Of a stretch of 6,525 nucleotides of DNA, positions 1 through 6,525 are shown piece after piece (positions within the stretch are counted from its first letter, which is position 1; every line of letters starts with the position of its first letter). Origin of the DNA: Gammaproteobacteria bacterium (lineage in GTDB: Bacteria > Pseudomonadota > Gammaproteobacteria > SZUA-152); NCBI GenBank assembly GCA_030599435.1, contig JAUVNZ010000095.1, positions 1-6,525 on the forward strand, written 5' to 3'. A program made the position numbers and the translations under genes. The notes beneath the pieces were generated by a model. That model did no database searches. It saw only the letters and a list, made by a program, of their open reading frames with translations, and had not been told where the DNA came from.

Positions 1-2
1 AA

Positions 3-95
3 TTGACTTTGAAGGCCGAGACCTGGGATCGCTGTCTTGTGTGGGTGTTGCATCGACCCATTGAGACCACCCTGCAAAGCAGTCATTCGAAGTAA
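3..95 (+). CDS. possible 3' end of an unidentified upstream gene
   Basis: Frame 3 is open from the left edge to a TAA at 93-95, giving about 30 residues that end in SSHSK. The peptide is rich in Trp, Thr and Leu and I recognise no family. It does not look like the C-terminus of AccA, a common upstream neighbour of tilS in gammaproteobacteria. Thirty open codons are weak evidence by themselves, and the reverse strand is also open over this stretch, so this may simply be intergenic sequence. Confidence 0.2.
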   Translation: MTLKAETWDRCLVWVLHRPIETTLQSSHSK

Positions 96-106
96 GCCGC
101 AACACC

Positions 107-128
107 ATATAAGTTGGCCAACTGATAT
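107..128. promoter_or_regulatory. palindromic operator candidate ahead of tilS
   Basis: The core AGTTGGCCAACT (112-123) is a perfect 12-bp palindrome. One mismatched pair (A111/G124) is followed by four more matching pairs (ATAT on each side), so 10 of 11 pairs match over 22 bp. It overlaps the extended -10 element of the tilS promoter, where a bound repressor would block RNA polymerase. No regulator is identified; the operator role is inferred from symmetry and position. Confidence 0.4.
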
Positions 129-131
129 AAT
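123..131 (+). promoter_or_regulatory. extended -10 promoter of tilS
   Basis: TGATATAAT at 123-131 is an exact extended -10 (TGn plus TATAAT). The hexamer 17 bp upstream (103-108, CACCAT) does not resemble TTGACA, which fits an extended -10 promoter that needs little -35 contact. Only six bases (132-137) separate the hexamer from the tilS ATG, so initiation at the usual distance would begin at or within a base or two of the start codon. Confidence 0.5.
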
Positions 132-137
132 CATCAA

Positions 138-1487
138 ATGCTCAAGCTCACTTTAAAAGACCTGCCTATTTTTGCTGAGATCAAGCGCTTTATTGTGGCC
201 TATAGCGGTGGCCTGGATTCTCATGTCTTACTGCATGCCCTCGCAACTGAGAATGAGCTATTGGGAGATATAGAGTTAGTCGCGGTTTACGTGAATCATG
301 GCCTCAGTCCTAATTCAAATCTATGGGCGGAACACTGTGCAGGGCAGTGTAGGGAACTCGGTGTTAAGTTTTATCAAATTATGGTGGATGCCAGCCCGGT
401 GGAAGGAGAAAGCCCTGAGGCGGTAGCACGTGAGGTGCGATATCAGGCTTTCGCGGATTTAATGAAGGCGGGTGATTGTTTATTAACGGCGCATCATCAG
501 GATGATCAGGCAGAAACTTTACTGATTCAGTTGTTGCGTGGTGCGGGTCCTCGAGGTTTGGCGGCCATGCCAATGGTGGCGGATTTTGCGGCGGGTTGGC
601 ACGCAAGGCCAATGCTTGATGTAGGTCGGAATGAGCTAGAGGACTATTCGAAAGAGCATGGCTTAAGCTGGGTGGATGATGAAAGTAACTTCGATACTGG
701 GTATGACAGGAATTATTTGCGCCACGAAATACTTCCTCTTCTGAAAAAAAGATTTCCAGCAGCTGCAGCTACGATTTCAAGAACATCACAGTTGTGTGCG
801 GAAGCTGCTGACTTGTTGGCGAACAGCGCCAGGAACGAGTATCCATCGATTGATCTCGGTGAAGATAGATTATCCGCGAATGATATTTATGATCTTGGTG
901 AGTTGTGCGCGCGAAATGTTTTACATCAATGGTTCAGGGATCACGATTTTTCTTCACCCACTGCCGCTCAAATGCAGCGTATTTGGGAAGACGTTGTGTG
1001 CACGTCAGATGAAAGCTGTCCTCTTGTGACGTGGTCTGGGGTCGAGATTCGTCGCTATCGTGATGTTATTTATGTGTTCATGTCTTTACAATCACATGAC
1101 GCTAAAAAGGTGTTGCGTTGGAATATGGATGAGCCATTGGTTATGGATGGGCTCGGACAGTTATCCTGTGTCAGTCACAGAGCAAAAGATAATAACAATT
1201 TATTATCCGAAAAACTTTTAGCTGGCAGGGTAGTGGAAGCACGTTTTCGTCAAGGTGGTGAGGAAATAAAACCAGTTGGTCGGAATGGCCATCATTCACT
1301 AAAAAAACTTTTCCAGGAAGAGGGTATTGTTCCCTGGGAAAGAGATCGTTTACCTTTATTGTATGTTGATGATGAGCTTATTGCTGTTGCTAATCTTTGG
1401 ATAGCTGATGGTTATGCGTCGAATACAGGTGATTTAGGGTATGAAATAAACTGGTTGCCAGAAAAATACGCTGGTGACTGGAGTTGA
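138..1487 (+). CDS. tilS: tRNA(Ile)-lysidine synthetase TilS
   Basis: TilS ligates lysine to C34 of the CAU-anticodon tRNA-Ile using ATP in the cytoplasm. This changes the tRNA's codon reading from AUG to AUA and its charging from Met to Ile, and is normally essential. Seen here: the N-type ATP pyrophosphatase P-loop SGGLDS at residues 24-29, the AHHQDDQAET motif at 118-127, the RNYLRHEILP segment at 191-200 that follows the catalytic domain, and a C-terminal TilS_C domain around 365-425 (RFRQGGEE, LKKLFQEEGIVPWERDRLPL). At 449 residues it has the usual proteobacterial long form with all domains. The ATG at 138 places the P-loop where family members have it. No Shine-Dalgarno sequence precedes it, consistent with a very short or absent leader. 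The stop shares its last A with the ATG of the next gene, so the two are probably cotranscribed and translationally coupled. Confidence 0.97.
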   Translation: MLKLTLKDLPIFAEIKRFIVAYSGGLDSHVLLHALATENELLGDIELVAVYVNHGLSPNSNLWAEHCAGQCRELGVKFYQIMVDASPVEGESPEAVAREVRYQAFADLMKAGDCLLTAHHQDDQAETLLIQLLRGAGPRGLAAMPMVADFAAGWHARPMLDVGRNELEDYSKEHGLSWVDDESNFDTGYDRNYLRHEILPLLKKRFPAAAATISRTSQLCAEAADLLANSARNEYPSIDLGEDRLSANDIYDLGELCARNVLHQWFRDHDFSSPTAAQMQRIWEDVVCTSDESCPLVTWSGVEIRRYRDVIYVFMSLQSHDAKKVLRWNMDEPLVMDGLGQLSCVSHRAKDNNNLLSEKLLAGRVVEARFRQGGEEIKPVGRNGHHSLKKLFQEEGIVPWERDRLPLLYVDDELIAVANLWIADGYASNTGDLGYEINWLPEKYAGDWS

Positions 1488-2521
1488 TGTTTCTAAGATA
1501 TGTGTTTTCCGTTTTGCTTTTGATTTCTGGCTCTTCTTGTTGGGCGAGTACAATATTAAATGCCTCTTCCGAGCTTGATAAGCGTTATGTGCATTCTCAG
1601 GAACAATGTGTACGCTGTCATATTGAAAAAGAAGATTTACAGTCTGTATTAACTACAGGTTTAGGTAAATGTCAGGATTGTCATGTAATTAAAAATACCA
1701 CATCGGGCATGCTGCATAAGGTTTCATCGGGCCAAAAAGAGTCAGCACAGAAAGAGTTTCCAGTTCGCGATATAAAACCGGCTAAACATTTTCCAATACT
1801 TAGAAGGGGCTCCCGTCTTGGTGATGCTCCCAATCAAATGGTATTGATTCCTGCGGGACAATTTATAATGGGAACAGATACAAGGTTGCCCGATGAAGGT
1901 CCGCAGCATGCAGTTACTTTGCCGGCTTATTATATCGATGTATATGAAGTAACAAACCTTCAATATAAAAAATTTAATGATGCGACGAATGGGCGCTCTC
2001 CAGTGCATTGGCGCAATCGCACCTTCCCGCAAGGTAAGACGGATCACCCTGTTGTTTTTGTAACATGGGATAACGCCAATGAATATTGTCGCTGGGCTGG
2101 AAAACGATTGCCAACGGATCAGGAGTGGGAGAAGGCGGCACGTGGTACGGATGGTCGCATGTTCCCATGGGGTGATGAATTTAGTACTTCCAGGGCAAAT
2201 ACACCTCTACGTTGGCAAGAGATCGGAAAACTTGGTGATACCACTCCAGTAGGTTCATTTGAAGATGGTAAGAGCCCATATGGACTTTATGATATGTCGG
2301 GCAATGTGTGGGAATGGACTGATTCCTGGTATAAGGCCTATCCCGACAATAAAACTAAATCAGAAAGCTATGGCGAGCGTTATAAAACGTTAAAAGGTGG
2401 TTCCTGGTTTGATTGTTCGTTTTACAAATGTGGGATATCGGCGCCGGTATTCAATCGTGCATTTTTTGCCAGGAAGGTTAAGAATGATAGTTTTGGCTTT
2501 CGTTGTGTTAATGATTCATAA
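1487..2521 (+). CDS. exported di-haem cytochrome fused to an FGE/SUMF1-type domain
   Basis: Product of 344 residues from the ATG at 1487, which overlaps the tilS TGA (TGATG) and has GGAG at 1480-1483; an in-frame TTG at 1484 would add one residue. Residues 1-20 look like a signal peptide with likely cleavage after CWA, so the protein should be periplasmic. Two haem c motifs follow, CVRCH (41-45) and CQDCH (62-66), with extra His at 36, 77 and 101 that could be distal ligands. From about 115 to 344 is a full FGE-sulfatase (SUMF1) domain: MVLIPAGQFIMG, DEGPQHAVTLPAYYIDVYEVTN, AGKRLPTDQEWEKAARG, GLYDMSGNVWEWT, GGSWFD and FGFRC. Cysteines 310 and 315 in GGSWFDCSFYKC have the C-x4-C spacing of the copper-binding pair of true FGE, shifted one residue from GGS. 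The family includes FGE, EgtB, PvdO and NirV-like proteins, so the reaction is not assignable. No sulfatase is in view. Cotranscription with tilS is likely, but a functional link is not implied. Confidence 0.85.
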   Translation: MFLRYVFSVLLLISGSSCWASTILNASSELDKRYVHSQEQCVRCHIEKEDLQSVLTTGLGKCQDCHVIKNTTSGMLHKVSSGQKESAQKEFPVRDIKPAKHFPILRRGSRLGDAPNQMVLIPAGQFIMGTDTRLPDEGPQHAVTLPAYYIDVYEVTNLQYKKFNDATNGRSPVHWRNRTFPQGKTDHPVVFVTWDNANEYCRWAGKRLPTDQEWEKAARGTDGRMFPWGDEFSTSRANTPLRWQEIGKLGDTTPVGSFEDGKSPYGLYDMSGNVWEWTDSWYKAYPDNKTKSESYGERYKTLKGGSWFDCSFYKCGISAPVFNRAFFARKVKNDSFGFRCVNDS

Positions 2522-2530
2522 CATCCTGCT

Positions 2531-2554
2531 GCTATGCAATAAGCTATGCTATAA
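2531..2554. repeat. 12-bp tandem repeat, two copies
   Basis: GCTATGCAATAA (2531-2542) is followed directly by GCTATGCTATAA (2543-2554), identical at 11 of 12 positions. It lies just after the stop of the FGE-fusion gene in the convergent gap. Two short copies may have arisen by slippage; no function is evident. Confidence 0.5.
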
Positions 2555-2569
2555 ACGTTCTATACTGAA

Positions 2570-2590
2570 TACATTTAGCGATTAAATGTA
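2570..2590. terminator. weak AT-rich hairpin between convergent genes
   Basis: TACATTTA (2570-2577) and TAAATGTA (2583-2590) form an 8-bp perfect stem around the loop GCGAT. It lies 49 bases after the FGE-fusion stop and 18 bases beyond the kinase stop, where a bidirectional terminator would be expected. The stem has only one G-C pair and no T-tract follows on either strand, so intrinsic termination would be inefficient. It is the best candidate in this gap. Confidence 0.25.
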
Positions 2591-2607
2591 CGGTAAATCA
2601 GAGGTGA

Positions 2608-4548
2608 TTAGCTATTAGCGGCTCTGGATATATTGTCAACGGATGTGACATTTGTCTGATCATTAGGAAGCCAGATAGTAAAAGCAGAACCTTCATCTCT
2701 GTTGCTGACTACGGTCAGGTCGCCGCCCATCATTTTGCATATGCGATGAGTTATTGCCAACCCTAATCCTGTACCACCATATTTAATAGATGTTTCTTTG
2801 CTGGCCTGCTGGAACGGCTGAAATATTTTGCTGATATCTTCCTGGGAGATGCCAATTCCAGTGTCTTTGATAATTATAGTTGTCCAGGTATTCCCTTCGC
2901 GGTTTTTCTGTTTTGTTTCTATGTTAATTTTCCCATCCTTTGTAAATTTGACGGCGTTACCAATCAGATTCATAAGGCTTTGTTGTAATCGTGTGCTATC
3001 CACAAAAGCGAAATTATTTTGTTTATCTAAATTTACAGTTAACTCAATATTGTTTTTAATTAAATTGAGTTTGAAAGTTTCTACGACATAAGTAATTAGT
3101 CGGTTTATGTCAATTTTTGTTGGTGAATACTCCATTTTACCAGCTTCGACCTTGGAAAGATCGAGGATGTCATTTATAAGGTTTAACAAGTGGTGGCCAG
3201 AAAAAATAATTTGACGCAGATCTGTGGTTGCTCCAGATGTAGCAGTTTCATCAGCATCTTCAATCAATAGTTCGCTGTAGCCGATGATGGCATTAAGTGG
3301 TGTGCGTAACTCATGGCTCATATTGGCAAGGAAATCACTTTTTGTTTGGTTGGCCTCTTCGGCATGTTCTTTGGCATCGTATAGTGCGCTTTGTGAAAAT
3401 TTCCTTTCCAGTGCAAGGCTAACCCAGGTGCCAATTAGATTAACTAAATCTTTATCTGTGTCAGTAAACGGTTTTGAATGTGGGTACCGGCTGGAGAAAT
3501 TTACCGTGCCATATTCTTTTCCGTAGACGGATATTCTTGAGGCGATGTAAGATTCAAGCCCGGAAAATTCATGGTATTCGGTGTTTGCATACTCAGATTT
3601 ACTAATGTCACCTACTGCGATAGCTCCATCAGATTTATAGGTAATATTGCAAAATGATTTACCTAGCGGAATGATTTTCCCCTGTTTTATGCCGTAACCT
3701 TCTGGGGCTTCAACATGTAAAAAAGTATTTGTATCTGCTTCAGTGTTTATTTTACAGACTCTGGCAATTTCAACACCAAGCAGTCGATTGCCTAGTTTAA
3801 GCATTGCGGATATTTGTTCATCGAGGTTGTGACCCGGGCTTGAGGATACTTTGTAGAGTTCGCGAATACGTTTGCCCTGATCCATTAACGCTTCTTCTGT
3901 TTTTCCTGTTTTTCTAACTACATAGATAGTAAATGCAAACAACATAAGTGCCACTGTGCTGGATAATCCAATCAGCCAGTATGTAGTCTGGTTGCGTTGT
4001 GTTACTTCTGCAATTTGTGTTGTCACCTCGTCTGTTTTTAGATCAAGGATATTTGAAATACCCTCGACGAAAATATCCTGAGTAGGCACAACTTCATCCA
4101 GTAATATTTTATTGGCTTCATCCAGGTCACCATTTATTATCATACCCAGTGCTTGGTTTTGAACTCGACCACCTTTGTTCAAGGTTTTTTTGACGTGATC
4201 CCAGGCCTTTTTTTCTTCGCCAACCATGGGTCTTGAAAGAACTTTTTCACGATTTGTGAGAAATTCACCACCTAACATTCTAAAACGTCTTTCTTCCTCT
4301 TCCTGATCAAACGGATCATCCATAATAGACATCCGGTGCAGGGCAAGTGCGCGTCGATAAGCGGCATTTCGCATGACGGATATTTGTCGTGTTTCTAGCT
4401 GCGCCTGGGCAATTTCTTTTAGAATTCTTTCATTGTTTATAACGGTTTCCACCCACAGACCAATTAACACCATCATGAAAATGATGATGGTTGAAAAACC
4501 AATCGTGATAACGGTTTTGGTGCGATTATGTTCTAAACTGAATTTCAT
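2608..4548 (-). CDS. membrane sensor histidine kinase with GAF domain
   Basis: A 646-residue two-component sensor kinase. TM1 is at about 12-34 and TM2 at about 190-212, enclosing a mainly helical extracytoplasmic region of about 155 residues that looks like a four-helix-bundle ligand sensor. A short linker leads to a cytoplasmic GAF-like domain (about 228-385), which in this family binds a small molecule or mediates dimer signalling. The HisKA dimerisation domain has SHELRTP with phospho-acceptor His412. The ATPase has all boxes: N box NLIGNAVKFT (527-536), G1 DTGIGI (562-567), F box IFQPFQQ (575-581) and G2 GGTGLGLAI (591-599), so it should be active. There is no receiver or HPt domain and no response regulator gene in the window, so it appears to be an orphan kinase; its signal is unknown. 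The ATG at 4548 has only a weak Shine-Dalgarno sequence. A possible short leader ORF ends across the start codon in an ATGA overlap. Confidence 0.93.
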   Translation of the reverse strand: MKFSLEHNRTKTVITIGFSTIIIFMMVLIGLWVETVINNERILKEIAQAQLETRQISVMRNAAYRRALALHRMSIMDDPFDQEEEERRFRMLGGEFLTNREKVLSRPMVGEEKKAWDHVKKTLNKGGRVQNQALGMIINGDLDEANKILLDEVVPTQDIFVEGISNILDLKTDEVTTQIAEVTQRNQTTYWLIGLSSTVALMLFAFTIYVVRKTGKTEEALMDQGKRIRELYKVSSSPGHNLDEQISAMLKLGNRLLGVEIARVCKINTEADTNTFLHVEAPEGYGIKQGKIIPLGKSFCNITYKSDGAIAVGDISKSEYANTEYHEFSGLESYIASRISVYGKEYGTVNFSSRYPHSKPFTDTDKDLVNLIGTWVSLALERKFSQSALYDAKEHAEEANQTKSDFLANMSHELRTPLNAIIGYSELLIEDADETATSGATTDLRQIIFSGHHLLNLINDILDLSKVEAGKMEYSPTKIDINRLITYVVETFKLNLIKNNIELTVNLDKQNNFAFVDSTRLQQSLMNLIGNAVKFTKDGKINIETKQKNREGNTWTTIIIKDTGIGISQEDISKIFQPFQQASKETSIKYGGTGLGLAITHRICKMMGGDLTVVSNRDEGSAFTIWLPNDQTNVTSVDNISRAANS

Positions 4549-4631
4549 TTTATTTCTGTATTCAAGTAACCAAATTTTCTAGCAATCAAATTTCCAGGGT
4601 TGCGTTTTGACCCTGGACAGTGCTCATTCAT
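4545..4631 (-). CDS. possible 28-residue leader ORF of the kinase gene
   Basis: An ATG at 4629-4631 opens 28 codons (begins MNEHCPGSKRNPG, ends YLNTEIK) to a TGA at 4545-4547, overlapping the kinase ATG (4546-4548) as ATGA. Such overlaps commonly couple translation, and the kinase has little ribosome binding site of its own. Against it: no clear Shine-Dalgarno sequence precedes the ATG (an A-run does), the peptide matches no family I know, and an ORF this short arises easily by chance. The strong inverted repeat 4593-4617 lies inside it. Confidence 0.3.
   Translation of the reverse strand: MNEHCPGSKRNPGNLIARKFGYLNTEIK
4593..4617. repeat. 8-bp inverted repeat in the kinase leader
   Basis: TCCAGGGT (4593-4600) and ACCCTGGA (4610-4617) are perfect complements around a 9-base loop, with five G-C pairs. 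The repeat sits 45-69 bases upstream of the kinase ATG. No T-tract follows directly on either strand, so it is not a normal intrinsic terminator. It could be an operator or an RNA hairpin in the kinase leader. A second arm, GCAACCC at 4639-4645, can also pair with GGGTTGC at 4597-4603, which overlaps the left arm. Confidence 0.5.
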
Positions 4632-4839
4632 TTTTTTGGCAACCCAAAATAACCCGCTACGTGGTACGCAGGATTATCTATGGTGATATTCGGCGATTAC
4701 GGGTAAATCTTTAATTTATATAGGGGAATATGGGGATAGTAGATAGTTGAAAACACAGGTAAAACCCACTTATACAGGAAGGTATATATAGAATATGGGT
4801 TTTTACATGGCGCCAACCGATTGGTATTTTAACCAGTGC
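4632..4839. other. non-coding spacer between acs and the kinase gene
   Basis: This AT-rich stretch has no convincing gene. It should hold the kinase promoter unless the kinase is read through from acs. TATATA-like stretches occur at 4717-4722 and 4783-4790, but neither has a good -35 on the minus strand, so I do not assign a promoter. An imperfect direct repeat is present: TATATAGGGGAATATGGG (4717-4734) and TATATAGAATATGGG (4785-4799), differing by a three-base gap. Past the acs stop there is only a weak CCAA/TTGG pairing (4813-4824) and no T-tract, so no clear acs terminator is visible. Confidence 0.4.
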
Positions 4840-6525
4840 TTAAGCTTTGCCCTGTAACTGAAGTACGATGCCTTCGTTTTCCAGTGTTGAGGTGTCCTGT
4901 GTAATTTCCTCGCCACGGGCAATATTGCGTAATAAACGGCGCATGATTTTGCCGGAGCGGGTTTTTGGCAGGTTGTCGGAATAACGAATTTCTTCGGGTT
5001 TGGCGATAGGGCCGATTTGTTTGGCCACCCATTCGCGCAGTTCTTTGGTGAGCTCTTCATCTATCCCATCTTCAGGGCGTTCGCCTCGCAACACCACAAA
5101 CGCAAATATGCCTTCACCTTTGATATCGTGGGGAAAACCAACTACCGCGGCCTCGGCTACTTTGGGGTGTGCTACCAGCGCCGATTCCACTTCCATGGTG
5201 CCCAGGCGATGGCCGGACACATTGAGCACATCGTCGATGCGCCCCATGATCCAGAAATAACCGTCTTCGTCGCGGCGGGCATTGTCGCCAGCCACGTAAA
5301 GTTTGCCATCGAACATTTCCCAGTAGGTGTCGTAGTAACGCTGATTATCCCCGTACACAGTACGAATCATGGATGGCCACGGTTTGCGGATGACCAGTAC
5401 ACCGCCTTGATTAGGTTCAGTGATGCTGTTGCCATCGGCATCGACGATGTCGGCAGCAATGCCAGGCAATGGCAAGGTGCAGGAGCCAGGTTTGGTGGCC
5501 ACAGCACCTGGAACGGGTGCGATCATGTGGGCACCGGTTTCAGTCTGCCACCAGGTATCGACAATAGGGCAGCGCTCGCCGCCAATGACCTTGTGGTACC
5601 ACATCCAGGCTTCGGGATTGATGGGTTCACCTACTGTGCCGAGTAAACGAATGCTGGAAAGATCATATTTCGCAGGGGTTTCGTCACCACCGGCTTTCAT
5701 CAAAGCGCGAATTGCCGTGGGGGCCGTGTAAAAAATGCTGACCTTGTGGTCCTGACAAATTTTCCAGAAGCGCCCGGCATCGGGCACCGTCGGTGCGCCT
5801 TCGTACATCAGCATGGTTGAACCGACGGCCAGTGGTCCGAAGGCCACGTAGGTGTGGCCAGTGATCCAGCCCACATCGGCGGTACACCAAAAGACATCGT
5901 TGTCGTTGATGTCGAACACCCACTTCATGGTCATGATGGCATTGAGCAAATAGCCGCCCGTGGAATGCTGGATCCCTTTGGGTTTGCCGGTGGAACCGGA
6001 AGTGTAAAGCAGGAACAGAGGGTGCTCGCTATTAACCCATTCTGGCTCACAGTTGTTTGCCTGATTTTCAACAAGATCCGACCACCAAATATCGCGGTTG
6101 CCATCAAACTGGATGGTGTGATCGGTACGTTTTAGTACCACAACTTTTTCAATAGACTCGCAGCCATTAGACAGGGCTTCATCAGTTGCTGCTTTGAGCT
6201 CAACGATTTTGCCGCCACGAAAACCACCATCAGCAGTGATTACAATTTTGGCGCCCGCATTTTCGATGCGATCTTTCAGGCTTTCCGCAGAAAAACCACC
6301 GAAAACCACTGAGTGAGTTGCACCAATACGTGCACAGGCCTGCATGGCGATCACAGCCTCTGGAACCATGGGCATGTAAATGACCACCCGGTCACCGGAG
6401 ACAATGCCCAGGGACTTCAGGCCATTGGCAAAGCGGCACACGTCAGCATGTAGCTGGGCGTAGGTTATATGTTGGGTATCGCCTTTTTCACCTTCAAAAA
6501 TGATGGCGGTTTTATCGGCTTTGGT
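4840..6525 (-). CDS. acs: acetyl-CoA synthetase (AMP-forming), 5' end outside window
   Basis: Acs activates acetate with ATP and CoA through acetyl-AMP to acetyl-CoA in the cytoplasm. The frame is open to the right edge, giving 561 visible residues; the family is about 650 long, so some 85-90 N-terminal residues are missing. An internal GTG at 6441 is not the start, because the 28 residues before it ([22 protein letters not shown]) also match Acs. Visible motifs, numbered from the edge: the ATP-binding P-loop [11 protein letters not shown] (174-184), TWWQTETG (324-331) whose Trp limits the acyl pocket to acetate (W414 in Salmonella Acs), the hinge region [17 protein letters not shown] (416-432), VSGHRLG, and [11 protein letters not shown] (520-530) with the Lys (about 526) that is reversibly acetylated in Salmonella Acs. 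All key residues are intact. The promoter lies outside. The kinase gene follows on the same strand after 291 bp. Confidence 0.97.
   Translation of the reverse strand, partial: TKADKTAIIFEGEKGDTQHITYAQLHADVCRFANGLKSLGIVSGDRVVIYMPMVPEAVIAMQACARIGATHSVVFGGFSAESLKDRIENAGAKIVITADGGFRGGKIVELKAATDEALSNGCESIEKVVVLKRTDHTIQFDGNRDIWWSDLVENQANNCEPEWVNSEHPLFLLYTSGSTGKPKGIQHSTGGYLLNAIMTMKWVFDINDNDVFWCTADVGWITGHTYVAFGPLAVGSTMLMYEGAPTVPDAGRFWKICQDHKVSIFYTAPTAIRALMKAGGDETPAKYDLSSIRLLGTVGEPINPEAWMWYHKVIGGERCPIVDTWWQTETGAHMIAPVPGAVATKPGSCTLPLPGIAADIVDADGNSITEPNQGGVLVIRKPWPSMIRTVYGDNQRYYDTYWEMFDGKLYVAGDNARRDEDGYFWIMGRIDDVLNVSGHRLGTMEVESALVAHPKVAEAAVVGFPHDIKGEGIFAFVVLRGERPEDGIDEELTKELREWVAKQIGPIAKPEEIRYSDNLPKTRSGKIMRRLLRNIARGEEITQDTSTLENEGIVLQLQGKA

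Noticed and set aside
44..106. Integron attC recombination site
   Set aside because: The paired ends could mimic a folded attC, but the required GTTRRRY and RYYYAAC boxes are absent (GTTGCAT breaks the pattern) and no integrase or cassette array is visible.
796..1029. 77-codon + strand ORF inside tilS
   Set aside because: Out-of-frame shadow of tilS with no recognisable motif and no ribosome binding site.
1487..1550. Lipoprotein signal in the FGE-fusion protein
   Set aside because: The Cys near the cleavage site is preceded by GSS rather than a lipobox such as L-[AS]-[GA], so ordinary signal peptidase I cleavage after CWA is preferred.
4795..4857. 20-codon + strand ORF starting at 4795
   Set aside because: The nearest purine-rich stretch is too far upstream for a good ribosome binding site, the peptide is very short, and it runs antisense into the acs 3' end.
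5017..5646. 209-codon ORF on the + strand inside acs
   Set aside because: It lies wholly antisense to a well-conserved, motif-complete acs, and its sequence resembles no family. Long antisense frames are common opposite GC-rich coding sequence.
2608..6525. The kinase as the CrbS sensor that controls acs
   Set aside because: CrbS kinases carry a large sodium-solute symporter-like membrane domain. This kinase has only two membrane helices and a GAF domain, so adjacency to acs is not enough.

Overview
The window looks like a chromosomal segment of a gammaproteobacterium with moderate GC. The TilS and Acs proteins are of the ordinary proteobacterial type, and Acs resembles the enterobacterial enzyme closely along its visible length. 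I cannot name the genus. No RNA genes, CRISPR arrays, insertion sequences or phage genes were seen.

Layout: (1) positions 1-137 hold the possible tail of an unidentified upstream gene and a compact promoter with an overlapping palindrome. (2) On the + strand lie tilS (tRNA-Ile lysidine synthetase) and, sharing one base with its stop codon, a gene for an exported protein that joins a two-CxxCH (di-haem) segment to a formylglycine-generating-enzyme (FGE/SUMF1) domain. (3) An 86-bp convergent gap holds a 12-bp tandem repeat and an AT-rich hairpin. (4) On the - strand lies a membrane histidine kinase of 646 residues with an extracytoplasmic helical region and a GAF domain but no receiver domain. 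(5) A 291-bp spacer carries a strong inverted repeat and a possible 28-codon leader ORF whose stop overlaps the kinase start. (6) On the - strand acs (acetyl-CoA synthetase) runs off the right edge, so its N-terminus is missing.

The genes do not form one obvious pathway. tilS and acs are housekeeping genes (decoding of AUA codons; acetate activation). The two accessory genes between them are the interesting part: the cytochrome-FGE fusion, whose C-x4-C pair has the spacing of the copper-binding cysteines of true FGE, and the kinase with no partner regulator in view. Regulatory points worth checking are an extended -10 so close to the tilS ATG that the transcript may be leaderless, and the leader ORF with alternative hairpins ahead of the kinase.
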